Assembly: GCA_036499165.1 (NCBI GenBank)
Contig: DASYEE010000127.1
Span: forward strand, 1-64,000
Length of the DNA stretch: 64,000 nt
Direction of reading: 5' to 3'
From: Galbitalea sp036499165
GTDB taxonomy: Bacteria > Actinomycetota > Actinomycetes > Actinomycetales > Microbacteriaceae
Position numbers and translations under genes: made by a program. The notes beneath the pieces were generated by a model. The model worked only from the letters and a program-made list of their open reading frames with translations. It was not told the origin of the DNA and did not search any database. Positions 49,513 through 58,564 of this stretch are shown piece by piece; positions within the stretch are counted from its first letter, which is position 1, and each line of letters starts with the position of its first letter.

Positions 49513-52500
49513 CTACGCCTCGCCCCGGCGCCTGCGTCGGGCGATCAGAATCACAGCGGCAGCGCCGAGGGCCAGCAGAATGATCGCAAGCACGATCCCG
49601 CCGCGGCCATCGGAGAGGCCGGTGTATCCGAGCACTGCAGTGACTATCGGTACCGAGAGCACCTTCACGGCAACATCGGCTGTCGATGGATCCGACAGGA
49701 CGGAGCCGGACGTGACGACGCCAGTTGCGACCGCGGTGTTGTCGATCGATGAGTGCTTCAAGTCACCCGCGACGACCGTGTATGTAGCCGTGCAGATCAC
49801 GGTGTCGCCCGGCCGCAGCGAGGTCGCGCCCGCAGGGCACGCGACTGTCGGAGCGGTTCCGGATCCGGTGAAGGTTCCCTCCTGCACACCGATGTCAGTA
49901 GCGGTCACGTTTCCGGTGTTGACGATCGTGAACTTGTAGCCGATGTGCTGACCGCTCGCCGTCACCTTGGAGACATCCGCAGTCTTGGTCAACTGGAGCG
50001 CCGCATTCTGGACAATGCTGACCGCTGCTGTCGACGGCGGTGAGATCACGCTCACCGGAGTAGCTGCGACTGTCTCACCCGAGGCGGTTGCGGTGTTGGT
50101 GATCGAGCCGTTGTCGACATCCGCCTGCACCACTGTGTAGCTCCCGGTGCAGGTCTCGATGTCGCCGGGCGTAAGGTCGCTGGACGGGCACGCGACCGAC
50201 GCCAGCATCGCGTCGTTGACACCGACATCCGACACCGTGACGTTCCCGCTGTTGACGATATGGAACGAGAAGGTGATTACGTCTCCAACCTCACCCGCTG
50301 AGGTCGGAGAGGCGCTCTTTGTCAGGGTCAGGGCCGGCGACTGGACTACCGGCACCGACACCGACGACACGGCGGAGGCCACCGGGGCATTACCCGCGCC
50401 GAGACCGGTCGCGGTCGCAGAGTTGGTGATCGAACCAGCGTCGATGTCAGCCTGCGTGACGGTATAGGTCGCGGTGCAGGTCACGGTCGCGCCAGGCGCA
50501 ACGGAGGTAATGCCGGCCGGGCAGTCAACACTCGGAGCGGCGCCGGAACCGGTGAAGGCGCCCTCATCCACGTTGACGTCGGTCTCCGTCACGTTGCCCG
50601 TGTTGGTGATCGTGAAGCTGTAGGTGATGATCTGGCCCCTGACGTTCACGTTCGCGACATTCGCCGACTTGACCAGGCTCAGCGAGGAGTCCTGCGCGAC
50701 GCTCACAGCCGCTGTCGACGGCGGTGAGAGCACACTCGCGGGCGAGGCGCCAGTTGTCGTTCCGGTCGCTTCCGCAGTGTTCGTGATCGCACCGTTGTCG
50801 ATATCCGCCTGCACGACCGTGTAACTGCCGGTGCAGGTCACATCCGCGCCCGGCGTCAGGTCGCCCGACGGGCAGGTCACGGAGGGGAGCATCGTGTCGT
50901 CGATGTCGATTCCCGTGACGGTTACATTGCCGGTGTTCGTGACGAGGAAGCTGAAGTTCACCACGTCGCCGACGTTGCTCACCGTGGTCGGCGTCGCGCT
51001 CTTCGCGAGCGTCAGGCCTGGCGTTTGGATCGCCGTTACCGTCACAGACGATGGCGCGGATGTCGCCGCCTGGTTGGCAGGATCAATTCCCGTCGCGGTC
51101 GCGGTGTTGTGAATCGAGCCGGCATCGAGATCGCCCTGCGTGACCGTGTATGGAGCCGAGCACGTCGTACTGTCGCCCGGTGCCAGGATCGTGTCGTCGC
51201 AGCTCACAGACGCGAGCATCGGGTCATTGACCAGGATTCCGTGCAGGGTCAGGTTTCCCGTGTTGGTGACGGCGAAGTGGTAGGTCACCGTGTCGTCGAC
51301 GGCTGAGACTGTTCCGATCGACGCCGTCTTCACGAGTCCGATTGCGGCGGTGCCGTCGGCCGACACCGTCACCGCGTTCGAGGTGTTGCTAATGGTGCCT
51401 CCGCCGGCCGAGGTTCCCGTCGCGGTCGCGACATCGGTCAGCGCACCGTGGTCGAGGTCGGCCTGCGTCACCGTGTATGTCGCGGTGAACGTCGCGCTCT
51501 GGCCCGGATCTAGCGACGTGGTTGCACCGGAACATGCACCAGCCGGTCCGGTCAAATCCTGGCAATCGACGGTCGGTGCGGATGCTCCAGCCGGTGCGTC
51601 CGTGAAGGCGTCAGCAACTCCAACACCCGTGAGGGCCACGCCTGCATTGTTCGTGACGCCGAACGTGTAGGTGACGACCTGGCCGACGTGGTCAAAGGTT
51701 GTCGTGTCCGCCGACTTCGTGATCGCCGGCACGCTGCTGGATGCCGTTAGGCCGGTCCGCGACGATTCAGCTGGCGCGAGGAGGTCGGTAGTCAGACTCG
51801 GGTCACCCGTGTCGCCGGTGTGGACGTTCGTGCCTACCGTGTTCCAGGCGACGTTTCCCACCGAGGTGCTCGGCGTGGACACCGTGTATGAGACATTGAA
51901 TGTCTGCGGGAATGGAGAGCCGCTCACGCCCACTGTGCCGGTGTACGTCATCTTCAGCGCTGTCGTCGACGACAGTGGCGATGGCGGTGTCGCCGACCAG
52001 TCATCCGTGCATCCCGGATCTGACGGGAGCACTTCCGGGCGGCACGGGTTGGGCGAAGTCGAATAGAAGACTGCCACCTTGGCGGGCAGTGTATTGACAC
52101 CCGTCAGACTGGCCTTGAACTGCGAGTTCCGAGGCGTCGTCGAAACCGCTTGGGTGTCGCCGATGCGAGGCAGGATGTCGTACATCACGGGGTCGTGCAG
52201 GTTCGACTGCCCCACGTTCGTGAAGGTCACGGTGTAGGTCGCGCTACCACCGGACGGGCTCACCTTGCCGATGCCGCCGCCGCCCACGGTCGTCGGATCG
52301 AGATCGCCCTTGACGCTCTTGTCGACGTTGAAGCGTGGCAGGACAGGATTAACGCTGAGCGGAGCCGAGAATCCGCAGTAGTTTCCCGCGGTCGGCGTGC
52401 CGTTGCCGTCCAGGTCGTCGTCCGCTGGCGGGTTGACCGGCGACGGGGCGGAAGTGGAGCTCGCCGAGCTGATGCAGGTAGCCCCTGCGGGTCCGCCGTA

Positions 52501-54489
52501 GCCCAGAGTGATGTCGTTCTGGTAGGTGCCGGCGCACCCTGCCGGGAGTTGGACATTGATCGCCGACGAATTAAGTCCGTACAGGCCAGGGAACTGCGCG
52601 AGGCCGGCGGGAATGACCCACTCGAGCAGGGTGCGACCGGTGCCGTTGTAGTTCGGGGTCTGCGTCGGGGTGATCGCGGCCGACGTGTAGGTGCGCGCGT
52701 TGCTGTCGGCCCGCAGCGTGAACACCGAGCTCGCCGGGCTGGCGAGAGTCGCGCCCGAAGGGAGCAGGAAATCGTAGTAGATCGCGCGCGACGTCCCCTG
52801 CGCAAACTGGACGACATTCCGTCGTGCAGCGCTCGGCGAGAAGCTGAAGCTGGCGACGCAGTTGGTCGTCGTTGCCGGAGCGCTGATGTTCGGATACACG
52901 ATGGTCGTGGTGGGGTCAGCCACAAGCAGAACCGCCGACGGGGTCTTGATCGTCGAGACCGTGGTGGTCAGATCTGACGAGAGGTACGAGGTCACCGTCG
53001 CCTGGTTGCGCAGCTCGTTTCCGGGCACGGCAGCAGAGGACGCGTATCCGTTCACCAACAAATGCATGGTGGCAGCGCTGTTGTTGCCTTCCTCGGCGAA
53101 TGGCGGGAAGTCGATCTCTGACACGGCCGGTGACGAGGGGATCGTCCACTTGCCGCCCGCGTATGCGACGGTGCCAGTCGTGTTGTTTGCGTAGAGCAAC
53201 GTGATCGTTGCCCCCGCCGACGGGGTGAATCCGGTAGCCGTCACACTCGTCGGGACGTATGCGGGGTTGGCACAGGTCGAGCCAACGGCGGAGCTCGCGT
53301 AGATGCTGGCCACGGGGCCCGCGCCAAGGCAGGGCATGGGGTCCTTCACGCCATAGGCGACCCCGGCGGTCGCAGCGGCTGTTGGCGTCGTGAAGAGAGC
53401 GATATCCCACTGGGTGCCGATGCCCGATGCGTCCCAGTCTCCCGGATAGGTGTAGATCGGATTTGTCGCTCCGAAGGGATACTGACCTTTATTGGCAATC
53501 GTGCTGCTCGTGACCGCTTTGGACGCGTTGGTGTTGATGGGATTGACCGTCGTGCAGGATGCCGCGTTGGCGGACGAGTTCGACGTGGTGGCATCCAGGT
53601 AGGTCCAGGTCGCACTCGGGGTGCTGCAGATCGTCGTCCCTGCCGCATCCGGCACGCCGCCTTGCGTCGCGGTTCCCGTGACGCTGATTGTGAAGCCGCT
53701 CGCCGTTGCACTCAGGGGCGGACTCGCACAATCCGATCCGCTGCCGCTGTACGTGATCGTGCCGCCATTCGAGCCGACCGTCGGTGGCGTGATCGTGCCG
53801 GTGAGGCCGCCGGTCGGGGTGAAGCCCGTGTAGGTGAAGTTCGCGGGAAGGTTGGCCGTGATCGACAGCGGGCTGACCCCGACGTCGCCCTTCTTGGCAC
53901 CGCTGGCGGCGCATTGGAAGAACAGGCTGATGCTCATCGTGCCACCCGGAACCACCGTGGTAGGGACAGTTGTCTTGTAACTCGCGTTGTGCGTCGCCGT
54001 GGAGGTCAGCGTCACCGCCGATGCGGTCGCTGTGCCACCGGTCGCCGATGTGAAGGTAGGAGTGACGGTCGCCTGGGCGCCCGGAAGGGTCTTGAAGTCG
54101 GGGGGCGTCACGGTGAACGTGCACTGGCCTGAGCCCGTCGAGCTGCCGAAGATCGACGTGTAGTTGAAGCTCACCTGCCCGCCCGTCGTGCTCATGGTCG
54201 GACATGTTCCATTCGTCACCCATGACGAGAAGTCTGTGGTCGCGCCATCGCCCGTCAAGGCGGATGTCGGGAAGCTCACCGTCGACGTGCCGCAGCCACC
54301 GGTTGTGCTGCACGCGACATTCAGCGTGTACGTCACTGCGGTACCGCTGGCGACAGTACTAGCGGAGGCCGTCAGCGAGATCGTGTTAGCCGCGTACGCT
54401 GCCTCTGCGCCGGCTATTCCTGCCACCATTAGCGCAACGGCGGCAACGCCCGCGATCGCAATCCTGGCAATCCGCAAACGTGACTTCAT
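49513..54489 (-). CDS. Giant secreted DUF11-repeat surface protein (copy 2)
   Basis: Protein of 1,658 residues, homologous throughout to the copy at 31364-35656. Signal peptide (about 1-33, AEAAYA end), N-terminal beta-rich region with the shared blocks SCDSAxG-type repeats, YTYPGDWDASG, ISEIDFPPFAEEGNNSA-like and NLHDPVMYDILPRIGDTQ, then six DUF11/DUF7507-like repeats of about 110 residues (two more than copy 1). The tail LGYTG, hydrophobic helix and RRRRRGEA forms a variant sorting signal. GAGGGGGA precedes the ATG. Predicted wall- or membrane-anchored surface protein; ligand unknown. Confidence 0.88.
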   Translation of the reverse strand: MKSRLRIARIAIAGVAAVALMVAGIAGAEAAYAANTISLTASASTVASGTAVTYTLNVACSTTGGCGTSTVSFPTSALTGDGATTDFSSWVTNGTCPTMSTTGGQVSFNYTSIFGSSTGSGQCTFTVTPPDFKTLPGAQATVTPTFTSATGGTATASAVTLTSTATHNASYKTTVPTTVVPGGTMSISLFFQCAASGAKKGDVGVSPLSITANLPANFTYTGFTPTGGLTGTITPPTVGSNGGTITYSGSGSDCASPPLSATASGFTISVTGTATQGGVPDAAGTTICSTPSATWTYLDATTSNSSANAASCTTVNPINTNASKAVTSSTIANKGQYPFGATNPIYTYPGDWDASGIGTQWDIALFTTPTAAATAGVAYGVKDPMPCLGAGPVASIYASSAVGSTCANPAYVPTSVTATGFTPSAGATITLLYANNTTGTVAYAGGKWTIPSSPAVSEIDFPPFAEEGNNSAATMHLLVNGYASSAAVPGNELRNQATVTSYLSSDLTTTVSTIKTPSAVLLVADPTTTIVYPNISAPATTTNCVASFSFSPSAARRNVVQFAQGTSRAIYYDFLLPSGATLASPASSVFTLRADSNARTYTSAAITPTQTPNYNGTGRTLLEWVIPAGLAQFPGLYGLNSSAINVQLPAGCAGTYQNDITLGYGGPAGATCISSASSTSAPSPVNPPADDDLDGNGTPTAGNYCGFSAPLSVNPVLPRFNVDKSVKGDLDPTTVGGGGIGKVSPSGGSATYTVTFTNVGQSNLHDPVMYDILPRIGDTQAVSTTPRNSQFKASLTGVNTLPAKVAVFYSTSPNPCRPEVLPSDPGCTDDWSATPPSPLSSTTALKMTYTGTVGVSGSPFPQTFNVSYTVSTPSTSVGNVAWNTVGTNVHTGDTGDPSLTTDLLAPAESSRTGLTASSSVPAITKSADTTTFDHVGQVVTYTFGVTNNAGVALTGVGVADAFTDAPAGASAPTVDCQDLTGPAGACSGATTSLDPGQSATFTATYTVTQADLDHGALTDVATATGTSAGGGTISNTSNAVTVSADGTAAIGLVKTASIGTVSAVDDTVTYHFAVTNTGNLTLHGILVNDPMLASVSCDDTILAPGDSTTCSAPYTVTQGDLDAGSIHNTATATGIDPANQAATSAPSSVTVTAIQTPGLTLAKSATPTTVSNVGDVVNFSFLVTNTGNVTVTGIDIDDTMLPSVTCPSGDLTPGADVTCTGSYTVVQADIDNGAITNTAEATGTTTGASPASVLSPPSTAAVSVAQDSSLSLVKSANVANVNVRGQIITYSFTITNTGNVTETDVNVDEGAFTGSGAAPSVDCPAGITSVAPGATVTCTATYTVTQADIDAGSITNSATATGLGAGNAPVASAVSSVSVPVVQSPALTLTKSASPTSAGEVGDVITFSFHIVNSGNVTVSDVGVNDAMLASVACPSSDLTPGDIETCTGSYTVVQADVDNGSITNTATASGETVAATPVSVISPPSTAAVSIVQNAALQLTKTADVSKVTASGQHIGYKFTIVNTGNVTATDIGVQEGTFTGSGTAPTVACPAGATSLRPGDTVICTATYTVVAGDLKHSSIDNTAVATGVVTSGSVLSDPSTADVAVKVLSVPIVTAVLGYTGLSDGRGGIVLAIILLALGAAAVILIARRRRRGEA

Positions 54490-54691
54490 CCGGTCCCCCT
54501 CGTCGACATCGCGTCATCCCCGGACACGAGTCAGCAAACAGAATGCCAGCCGGCGACAGGCGAAAAGTCGGGGAACTAGAGATTTCACCCCGCGATTCAT
54601 CACCCGACATTCCGGGGCCGCTGTGATTCCCACTCGGAGTGCCGTGGAGTCGGCGCATAGCAAGAACCGGGGGCCACCGGCCAACTGAAAA
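54490..54691. other. Upstream region of giant gene, no gene seen
   Basis: Leader and promoter region of the 1,658-residue protein gene. No open frame with coding character; no clear -35/-10 pair was identified. Confidence 0.4.
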
Positions 54692-54710
54692 ACCGCCCTC
54701 GTCGGGCGGT
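54692..54710. terminator. Rho-independent terminator (bidirectional)
   Basis: ACCGCCC-TCGTC-GGGCGGT. On the minus strand it is followed by six T, on the plus strand by CTTTT. It would end minus-strand transcription coming from the copper block before the giant surface gene. Confidence 0.85.
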
Positions 54711-54721
54711 CTTTTCTCCTT

Positions 54722-54741
54722 GCGGAGACGGTGGGATTTGA
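54722..54741 (-). other. tRNA-Ser 3'-end fragment, candidate attachment-site scar
   Basis: Read on the minus strand, TCAAATCCCACCGTCTCCGC is the kind of sequence that forms the T-loop, T-stem and acceptor 3' strand of bacterial tRNA-Ser. The rest of the tRNA is absent, and a terminator follows at 54710, as after a normal tRNA gene. Such partial tRNA copies mark the distal end of elements integrated into tRNA genes. No integrase is in the window. Confidence 0.5.
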
Positions 54742-54864
54742 TGTCTCTCAGCGGCATCATCTGAGCTGGCCTTCGCTCTGTGTCGCTGAAAAATCAGCGA
54801 ACGGGTGGCGCGGAAATCACAGGGAAACCCGTTCCGAGCAGAACAGCGAGCGGTTCGCCGGCTG

Positions 54865-55518
54865 TCAGACAAACATCATCGTGAGCATGTATCCCATGGT
54901 GATGGCCATCACGATGTTGGTGAGTGCCGCACCCCGTGGTGCGAGGATGCGAGTGCCGGCGGCACTTCCCAGGTGGCCGAAGACGGCGACGTCGCCGCTT
55001 CCGACGATCGCGATTTTCGGGAGTCGGTCGATGACGAGGACGGCGTACCCAATCATGAAGATCACGAAGGCGTAGTCAAGGGTTGGCAAGGGCAGGCTGC
55101 TTCCCGCTCCCATCGCCGACATACCGGGCATTGATCCGCTCATCGACGAGTCACCCATTCCTGGTGCGGCGAGCATGTAGACCATTGCCCCGGACATGAC
55201 GAGGTGGGGAAGGTGGTGTCCGGTGAAGCGATCGCCCGGGTGGCGGACAGCGTCGCGGATGACACTGATCGCGAACCAGACTGTAACGATCACCCACACG
55301 ACGATCCACGCGACGGTGGATGCACCTGCGGTGACGATCAGGAGACCGGGAATCAGCATCCCGGCCATTGCGATTCCCATGAGGACGTTGTGTCCGTCGA
55401 CTTCGTAGTCGGTGGCCGTGTGGGTTCGGGCGGCGATGATGACGCGAGCGATGGCGCTGATGGCGGCGGCGATCATGATGATGCCGAGGATGGCGGCGAG
55501 CCAGGTGGGGCCGATCAT
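54865..55518 (-). CDS. DUF5134-like membrane protein with Met-rich loop
   Basis: Membrane protein of 217 residues from the ATG at 55518 (MIGPTWLAAIL), which overlaps the upstream gene stop as ATGA; the longer frame is a shadow. About six hydrophobic segments. Between segments lies GHHLPHLVMSG and then the Met/Ser-rich GMGDSSMSGSMPGMSAMG, the kind of loop that binds Cu(I). Resembles actinobacterial DUF5134 proteins. Second gene of the operon preceded by the copper-type palindrome, so copper binding or transport is inferred. Confidence 0.8.
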   Translation of the reverse strand: MIGPTWLAAILGIIMIAAAISAIARVIIAARTHTATDYEVDGHNVLMGIAMAGMLIPGLLIVTAGASTVAWIVVWVIVTVWFAISVIRDAVRHPGDRFTGHHLPHLVMSGAMVYMLAAPGMGDSSMSGSMPGMSAMGAGSSLPLPTLDYAFVIFMIGYAVLVIDRLPKIAIVGSGDVAVFGHLGSAAGTRILAPRGAALTNIVMAITMGYMLTMMFV

Positions 55519-56483
55519 GCGGGCTTCTCCGTTGGGGTTTCGTGTGTGTTTGGTGTGCTGGGCCAGTAGGCGAGGGCGATGAGGGCAAGTAGTGGGCCGG
55601 AGTTCACGTCGGTGGATTGTCCTCCGACGACGGCGCCGAGGGCTTGCCCGACTACCCAGATGAATGCGGACACGATGAGGGCGGCGATCACGGTGATTCG
55701 TGTCCACCGTGCGGGGAGCAGCATCCCGAGGCCGACGAGCGCCATGATGATCGCGCCGGCGATGGAGTATGCGGCTCCGTGGTGGGCGGTCAGGTTGGCG
55801 AAGCCGTCTACAAGCGCCGTGACCCACGCGGGCTGCCCATCGCCCATCCCCGCGACCGTGTCGTGGACGGCGTTTGGGGTGAGGTTCGCGGGCAGAAGGT
55901 TGAGCGCGGCGAGCCCGAGCCAGAGCACGAGCCAGACGATCTTGGCGGCGATGGTTCCGATCGGGCGTGCAGCGACGAACAGCCGATCACCTTCGTGTGG
56001 AGTTGGCCAGAGCAGCACGGCGAGGACGGCGTAGAGCAGCACCGCGCCAGGCGCTCCGGATAGCGCGTTCGCTCCCCCGCTGAGGAGTCCGCCAAGGTCT
56101 TCGGCGAACCACCAGACCAGCAGCGACCAGATGATCGAGACGACAAGTGCGGCCTTCAGGCTGCGGCGCCATGCGATCGCCAAGCCCAAGGCGAGCTGCA
56201 GGGTGGCGAAGCCTGCGTTGTAGAGAAGCGGGTTAGTCTCCACGATGGTCCACGCCCAGTGGATTGAGTCGCTCACCCAGCCTGGGTTTCCGCCTCCGTG
56301 GACACCGATGAACATTTGGGCGAAGCCCTTGGTGAACATGAAGGTTTGGTACTGCAGCAGCCCGTCGAATACCCAGATCGCAGCGAGACCGAGTTGGAGC
56401 CAGCGTCGCCAGTCGGTAGAGAAACGATGAGCGCGCTCGGCGGCAAGCTCGCGCTGAGTGACGATCGTGGCGACCTGGGTCAT
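55515..56483 (-). CDS. Polytopic membrane protein of the copper block
   Basis: Protein of 322 residues with about eight hydrophobic segments. An N-terminal cytoplasmic stretch leads to WLQLGLAAIWVFDGLLQYQ, and conserved-looking loops GVHGGGNPGWVSDSIHWAWT and WFAEDLGGLLSGGANALSGA follow. The first part recalls DoxX-like proteins, but I do not assign a family firmly. First gene of an operon with the Met-rich protein; its promoter contains the palindrome shared with the copper chaperone gene. Confidence 0.78.
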   Translation of the reverse strand: MTQVATIVTQRELAAERAHRFSTDWRRWLQLGLAAIWVFDGLLQYQTFMFTKGFAQMFIGVHGGGNPGWVSDSIHWAWTIVETNPLLYNAGFATLQLALGLAIAWRRSLKAALVVSIIWSLLVWWFAEDLGGLLSGGANALSGAPGAVLLYAVLAVLLWPTPHEGDRLFVAARPIGTIAAKIVWLVLWLGLAALNLLPANLTPNAVHDTVAGMGDGQPAWVTALVDGFANLTAHHGAAYSIAGAIIMALVGLGMLLPARWTRITVIAALIVSAFIWVVGQALGAVVGGQSTDVNSGPLLALIALAYWPSTPNTHETPTEKPA

Positions 56484-56512
56484 GGCTGGTTTCCCGTCAG
56501 ATGAAAGCTTCG

Positions 56513-56529
56513 TTCTACATAACGTAGAA
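56513..56529. promoter_or_regulatory. Copper-block operator, site A
   Basis: TTCTACATAACGTAGAA, with a 15-base core matching site B (63232-63246) at 13 positions. It lies 29 bases upstream of the membrane-protein ATG and 89 bases upstream of the BlaI gene; a half site TTGTAGAAT is at 56577-56585. Confidence 0.65.
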
Positions 56530-56618
56530 TGAATCTGTCAGAAAGCCAAACTCGGTTCCTCACCGCGTTCTCTCGCTTGTAGAATCGCTGGGACGACCGC
56601 CGATCAAGGGACGAATAC

Positions 56619-56993
56619 GTGGCCGCGAGAGCCAAGGGCGAACTGCGCACCGCAGTACTGCGGATCCTGTGGGCGGCCGACAGACCGCTGACGGCGAAAG
56701 AGATCCGCGCAACGTTCGGGCCCGATGACACGGTTCCCGCGATCACCACGTTGCTGACCGTACTTGACCGGCTCGGATCCTCAGGTCTGGTCGAACGGGC
56801 GCCGTCATCAATCGGCGAATCCGTGTTTTCGGCATCCGCGCCGGAGTCGGAATACACGGCGGATGCGATGCTCTCAGCGTTGATGAACGCGGACGACACC
56901 AGCGCTGCGCTTTTGCGGTTCGCGGGCGAACTCGACGACGGGCACCTCGAGATCCTGCGCTCGGCCCTGAACTCGCGACCGAAAAAGAACTAG
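56619..56993 (+). CDS. BlaI/MecI/CopY-family repressor
   Basis: Winged-helix repressor of 124 residues (GTG start at 56619 after AAGGGA). The DNA-binding part reads AVLRILWAADRPLTAKEIRA and then ITTLLTVLDRLGSSGLVERA, and the C-terminal half is a dimerisation helix region. The family is inactivated by proteolysis when paired with an M56 protease, or by copper in CopY. It sits directly before an M56 gene and inside a copper block with palindromic sites, so copper-responsive repression is predicted. Confidence 0.92.
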   Translation: MAARAKGELRTAVLRILWAADRPLTAKEIRATFGPDDTVPAITTLLTVLDRLGSSGLVERAPSSIGESVFSASAPESEYTADAMLSALMNADDTSAALLRFAGELDDGHLEILRSALNSRPKKN

Positions 56994-56997
56994 TACC

Positions 56998-57852
56998 GTG
57001 CTCGTCGTCGTGGGGTTATTGGGGTATGCGATTCTCGCAGCCCTGCTCTCCCCACTTCTTCTTGCCCGTGGTGCCTGGCGGATCACCTATCCACGTCTCG
57101 CGCTGGGTTTGTGGAACGCCGCGTTCCTGAGCGGGCTTGCTGCACTTGCGGCCAGCCTGTGCTGGTCGGTCTCCCTTGTCATCGCGACGCCGTCCTCGAC
57201 GTCGGTGCCGAGCGGTTGGTTCGGCCCGACGGTCATCGTGGTCTTCGCTTGGGTCGGGCTCGCGGTGGTGGGCGGGGTCCTGGCGCTCGTTAGCTCCCGG
57301 GTTGAACCGATGGATGCGGCCAAGCGACGCGCCAACGAAGGACTCAGTCTTCTCGAGGCGACCGCCGCATACCGCTTCAGCCGCGTCTCCGGCACACTCG
57401 TGAATTTCGTCGATTGCGCGGCACCTCTTGCCGTGAGTTTTGCGGGAGCCGATCGCCGGATCGTCGTAACTTCCGCACTTGAGGCGGAGCTCACGCCCGC
57501 TCAACTGCGTTCGGTGATCGAGCATGAGCGGGCGCACCTGACGCATCACCACGGGCTGGTCGGTTCGCTCGCTCAGCTCAACCACGCCTGCCTGCCCAAA
57601 CTTTTGGGGGCGCGCGAGTTCGAACGCTCCGCCCACCTGCTGGTGGAATTGATCGCCGATGACCAGGCCGCGCGGATCTGCGGCGTGCCAGACACGGCGA
57701 ACGCGCTAGTCCGGGTCGGGGTGCTGCGCGGCAGCGAAGCAATGGAATTGCGTGCCGAACGATTGGTCGATAACACGACCAGGCTTCCCGCGCGCAGCCG
57801 CCGCCGAGTGCGCGCACTCGTGTCGGTGACCCGCCGCCTCGCCCACCACTAG
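56998..57852 (+). CDS. M56-family membrane metallopeptidase (BlaR1-like)
   Basis: Membrane protease of 284 residues. Three N-terminal hydrophobic segments, then the cytoplasmic zinc site VIEHERAHLTHHHG (HExxH, about residue 177) and the ligand-type ELIADDQAARICG (about 215), followed by a basic tail. There is no penicillin-binding sensor domain, unlike BlaR1 or MecR1. Four bases separate it from the BlaI gene, so it probably cleaves or modulates that repressor; how it would sense the signal is unknown. Confidence 0.9.
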   Translation: MLVVVGLLGYAILAALLSPLLLARGAWRITYPRLALGLWNAAFLSGLAALAASLCWSVSLVIATPSSTSVPSGWFGPTVIVVFAWVGLAVVGGVLALVSSRVEPMDAAKRRANEGLSLLEATAAYRFSRVSGTLVNFVDCAAPLAVSFAGADRRIVVTSALEAELTPAQLRSVIEHERAHLTHHHGLVGSLAQLNHACLPKLLGAREFERSAHLLVELIADDQAARICGVPDTANALVRVGVLRGSEAMELRAERLVDNTTRLPARSRRRVRALVSVTRRLAHH

Positions 57853-57895
57853 TTCAATCGGCTCGTTCACCGTGCGGGTAGAACGACTGCAGCGC

Positions 57896-58564
57896 TCAGA
57901 GGTACGGCGTGAGGTTCGTTAGCACCACTCGATAGCCGTCCGGGTTAAGGTGGGCGCCGTCGAAGGTGAGCTCCTTCTTCAGATTGCCACGGTCGTCCGC
58001 GAGGTTCGCGTTGACGTCGATGAAGTGGAAGCCAAACTCCCTCGAGATCGCCTCGATCTTGTCCGAAGCGGCCTGGAAGGCGGTGTTGGAGCGCGTCGCG
58101 AAGAGGGTCTTCTCGTCTTCGTCGTTCTGGAAGTCCGCTGTGTTGATTGGGTAGTACCTCATCACGTAGGTCTCGCAGTCGGGCAGCCGCTCGGCGATCT
58201 GGCGGAAGATTTCGCGCTCGTTCCCGAGGAATTCCGCTTCCGGGACGTTGAACCCGATGTCGTTCGTGCCGATATTGATGAAGAGCTTTGACGGCTGCAG
58301 CTCGAAGATCTGCGTATCGATGTGAGCCAGGAGGAACGCCGTGGTTGTGGCGCGTACGGCTCGGTTGTAGATGTAGTTGTCGAAGCTGACCTCGCCATTT
58401 TCTTCCCACTTCTCGATCGGGAAGATCTCCATGAGGCTGGAACCGACGAAGACCGTCTGTCCGCGTTTCGCGGTCTGATTCACCGTGGCGTACTTCTCAA
58501 TCAGCGACTTCTGGAACGCCTCCAACTGAGGGTTGATGGTTAGCGACTTCGTTTCCTTCGCCAT
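57896..58564 (-). CDS. SGNH/GDSL hydrolase
   Basis: Protein of 222 residues from the ATG at 58564 (MAKETKSL); a start at 58612 is less likely. Block I QTVFVGSSLMEIF carries the nucleophile Ser in a GSS variant of GDS, block III FINIGTNDIGF the Asn oxyanion residue, and block V DGAHLNPDGY the Asp-His pair. No signal peptide, so cytosolic esterase or acetylhydrolase. It is placed convergently between the M56 gene and the copper ATPase without obvious functional link. Confidence 0.88.
   Translation of the reverse strand: MAKETKSLTINPQLEAFQKSLIEKYATVNQTAKRGQTVFVGSSLMEIFPIEKWEENGEVSFDNYIYNRAVRATTTAFLLAHIDTQIFELQPSKLFINIGTNDIGFNVPEAEFLGNEREIFRQIAERLPDCETYVMRYYPINTADFQNDEDEKTLFATRSNTAFQAASDKIEAISREFGFHFIDVNANLADDRGNLKKELTFDGAHLNPDGYRVVLTNLTPYL

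Noticed and set aside
54386..54872. Minus-strand frames of 90-124 codons around the terminator
   Set aside because: They run through a strong terminator and the tRNA fragment and have no protein-like features.
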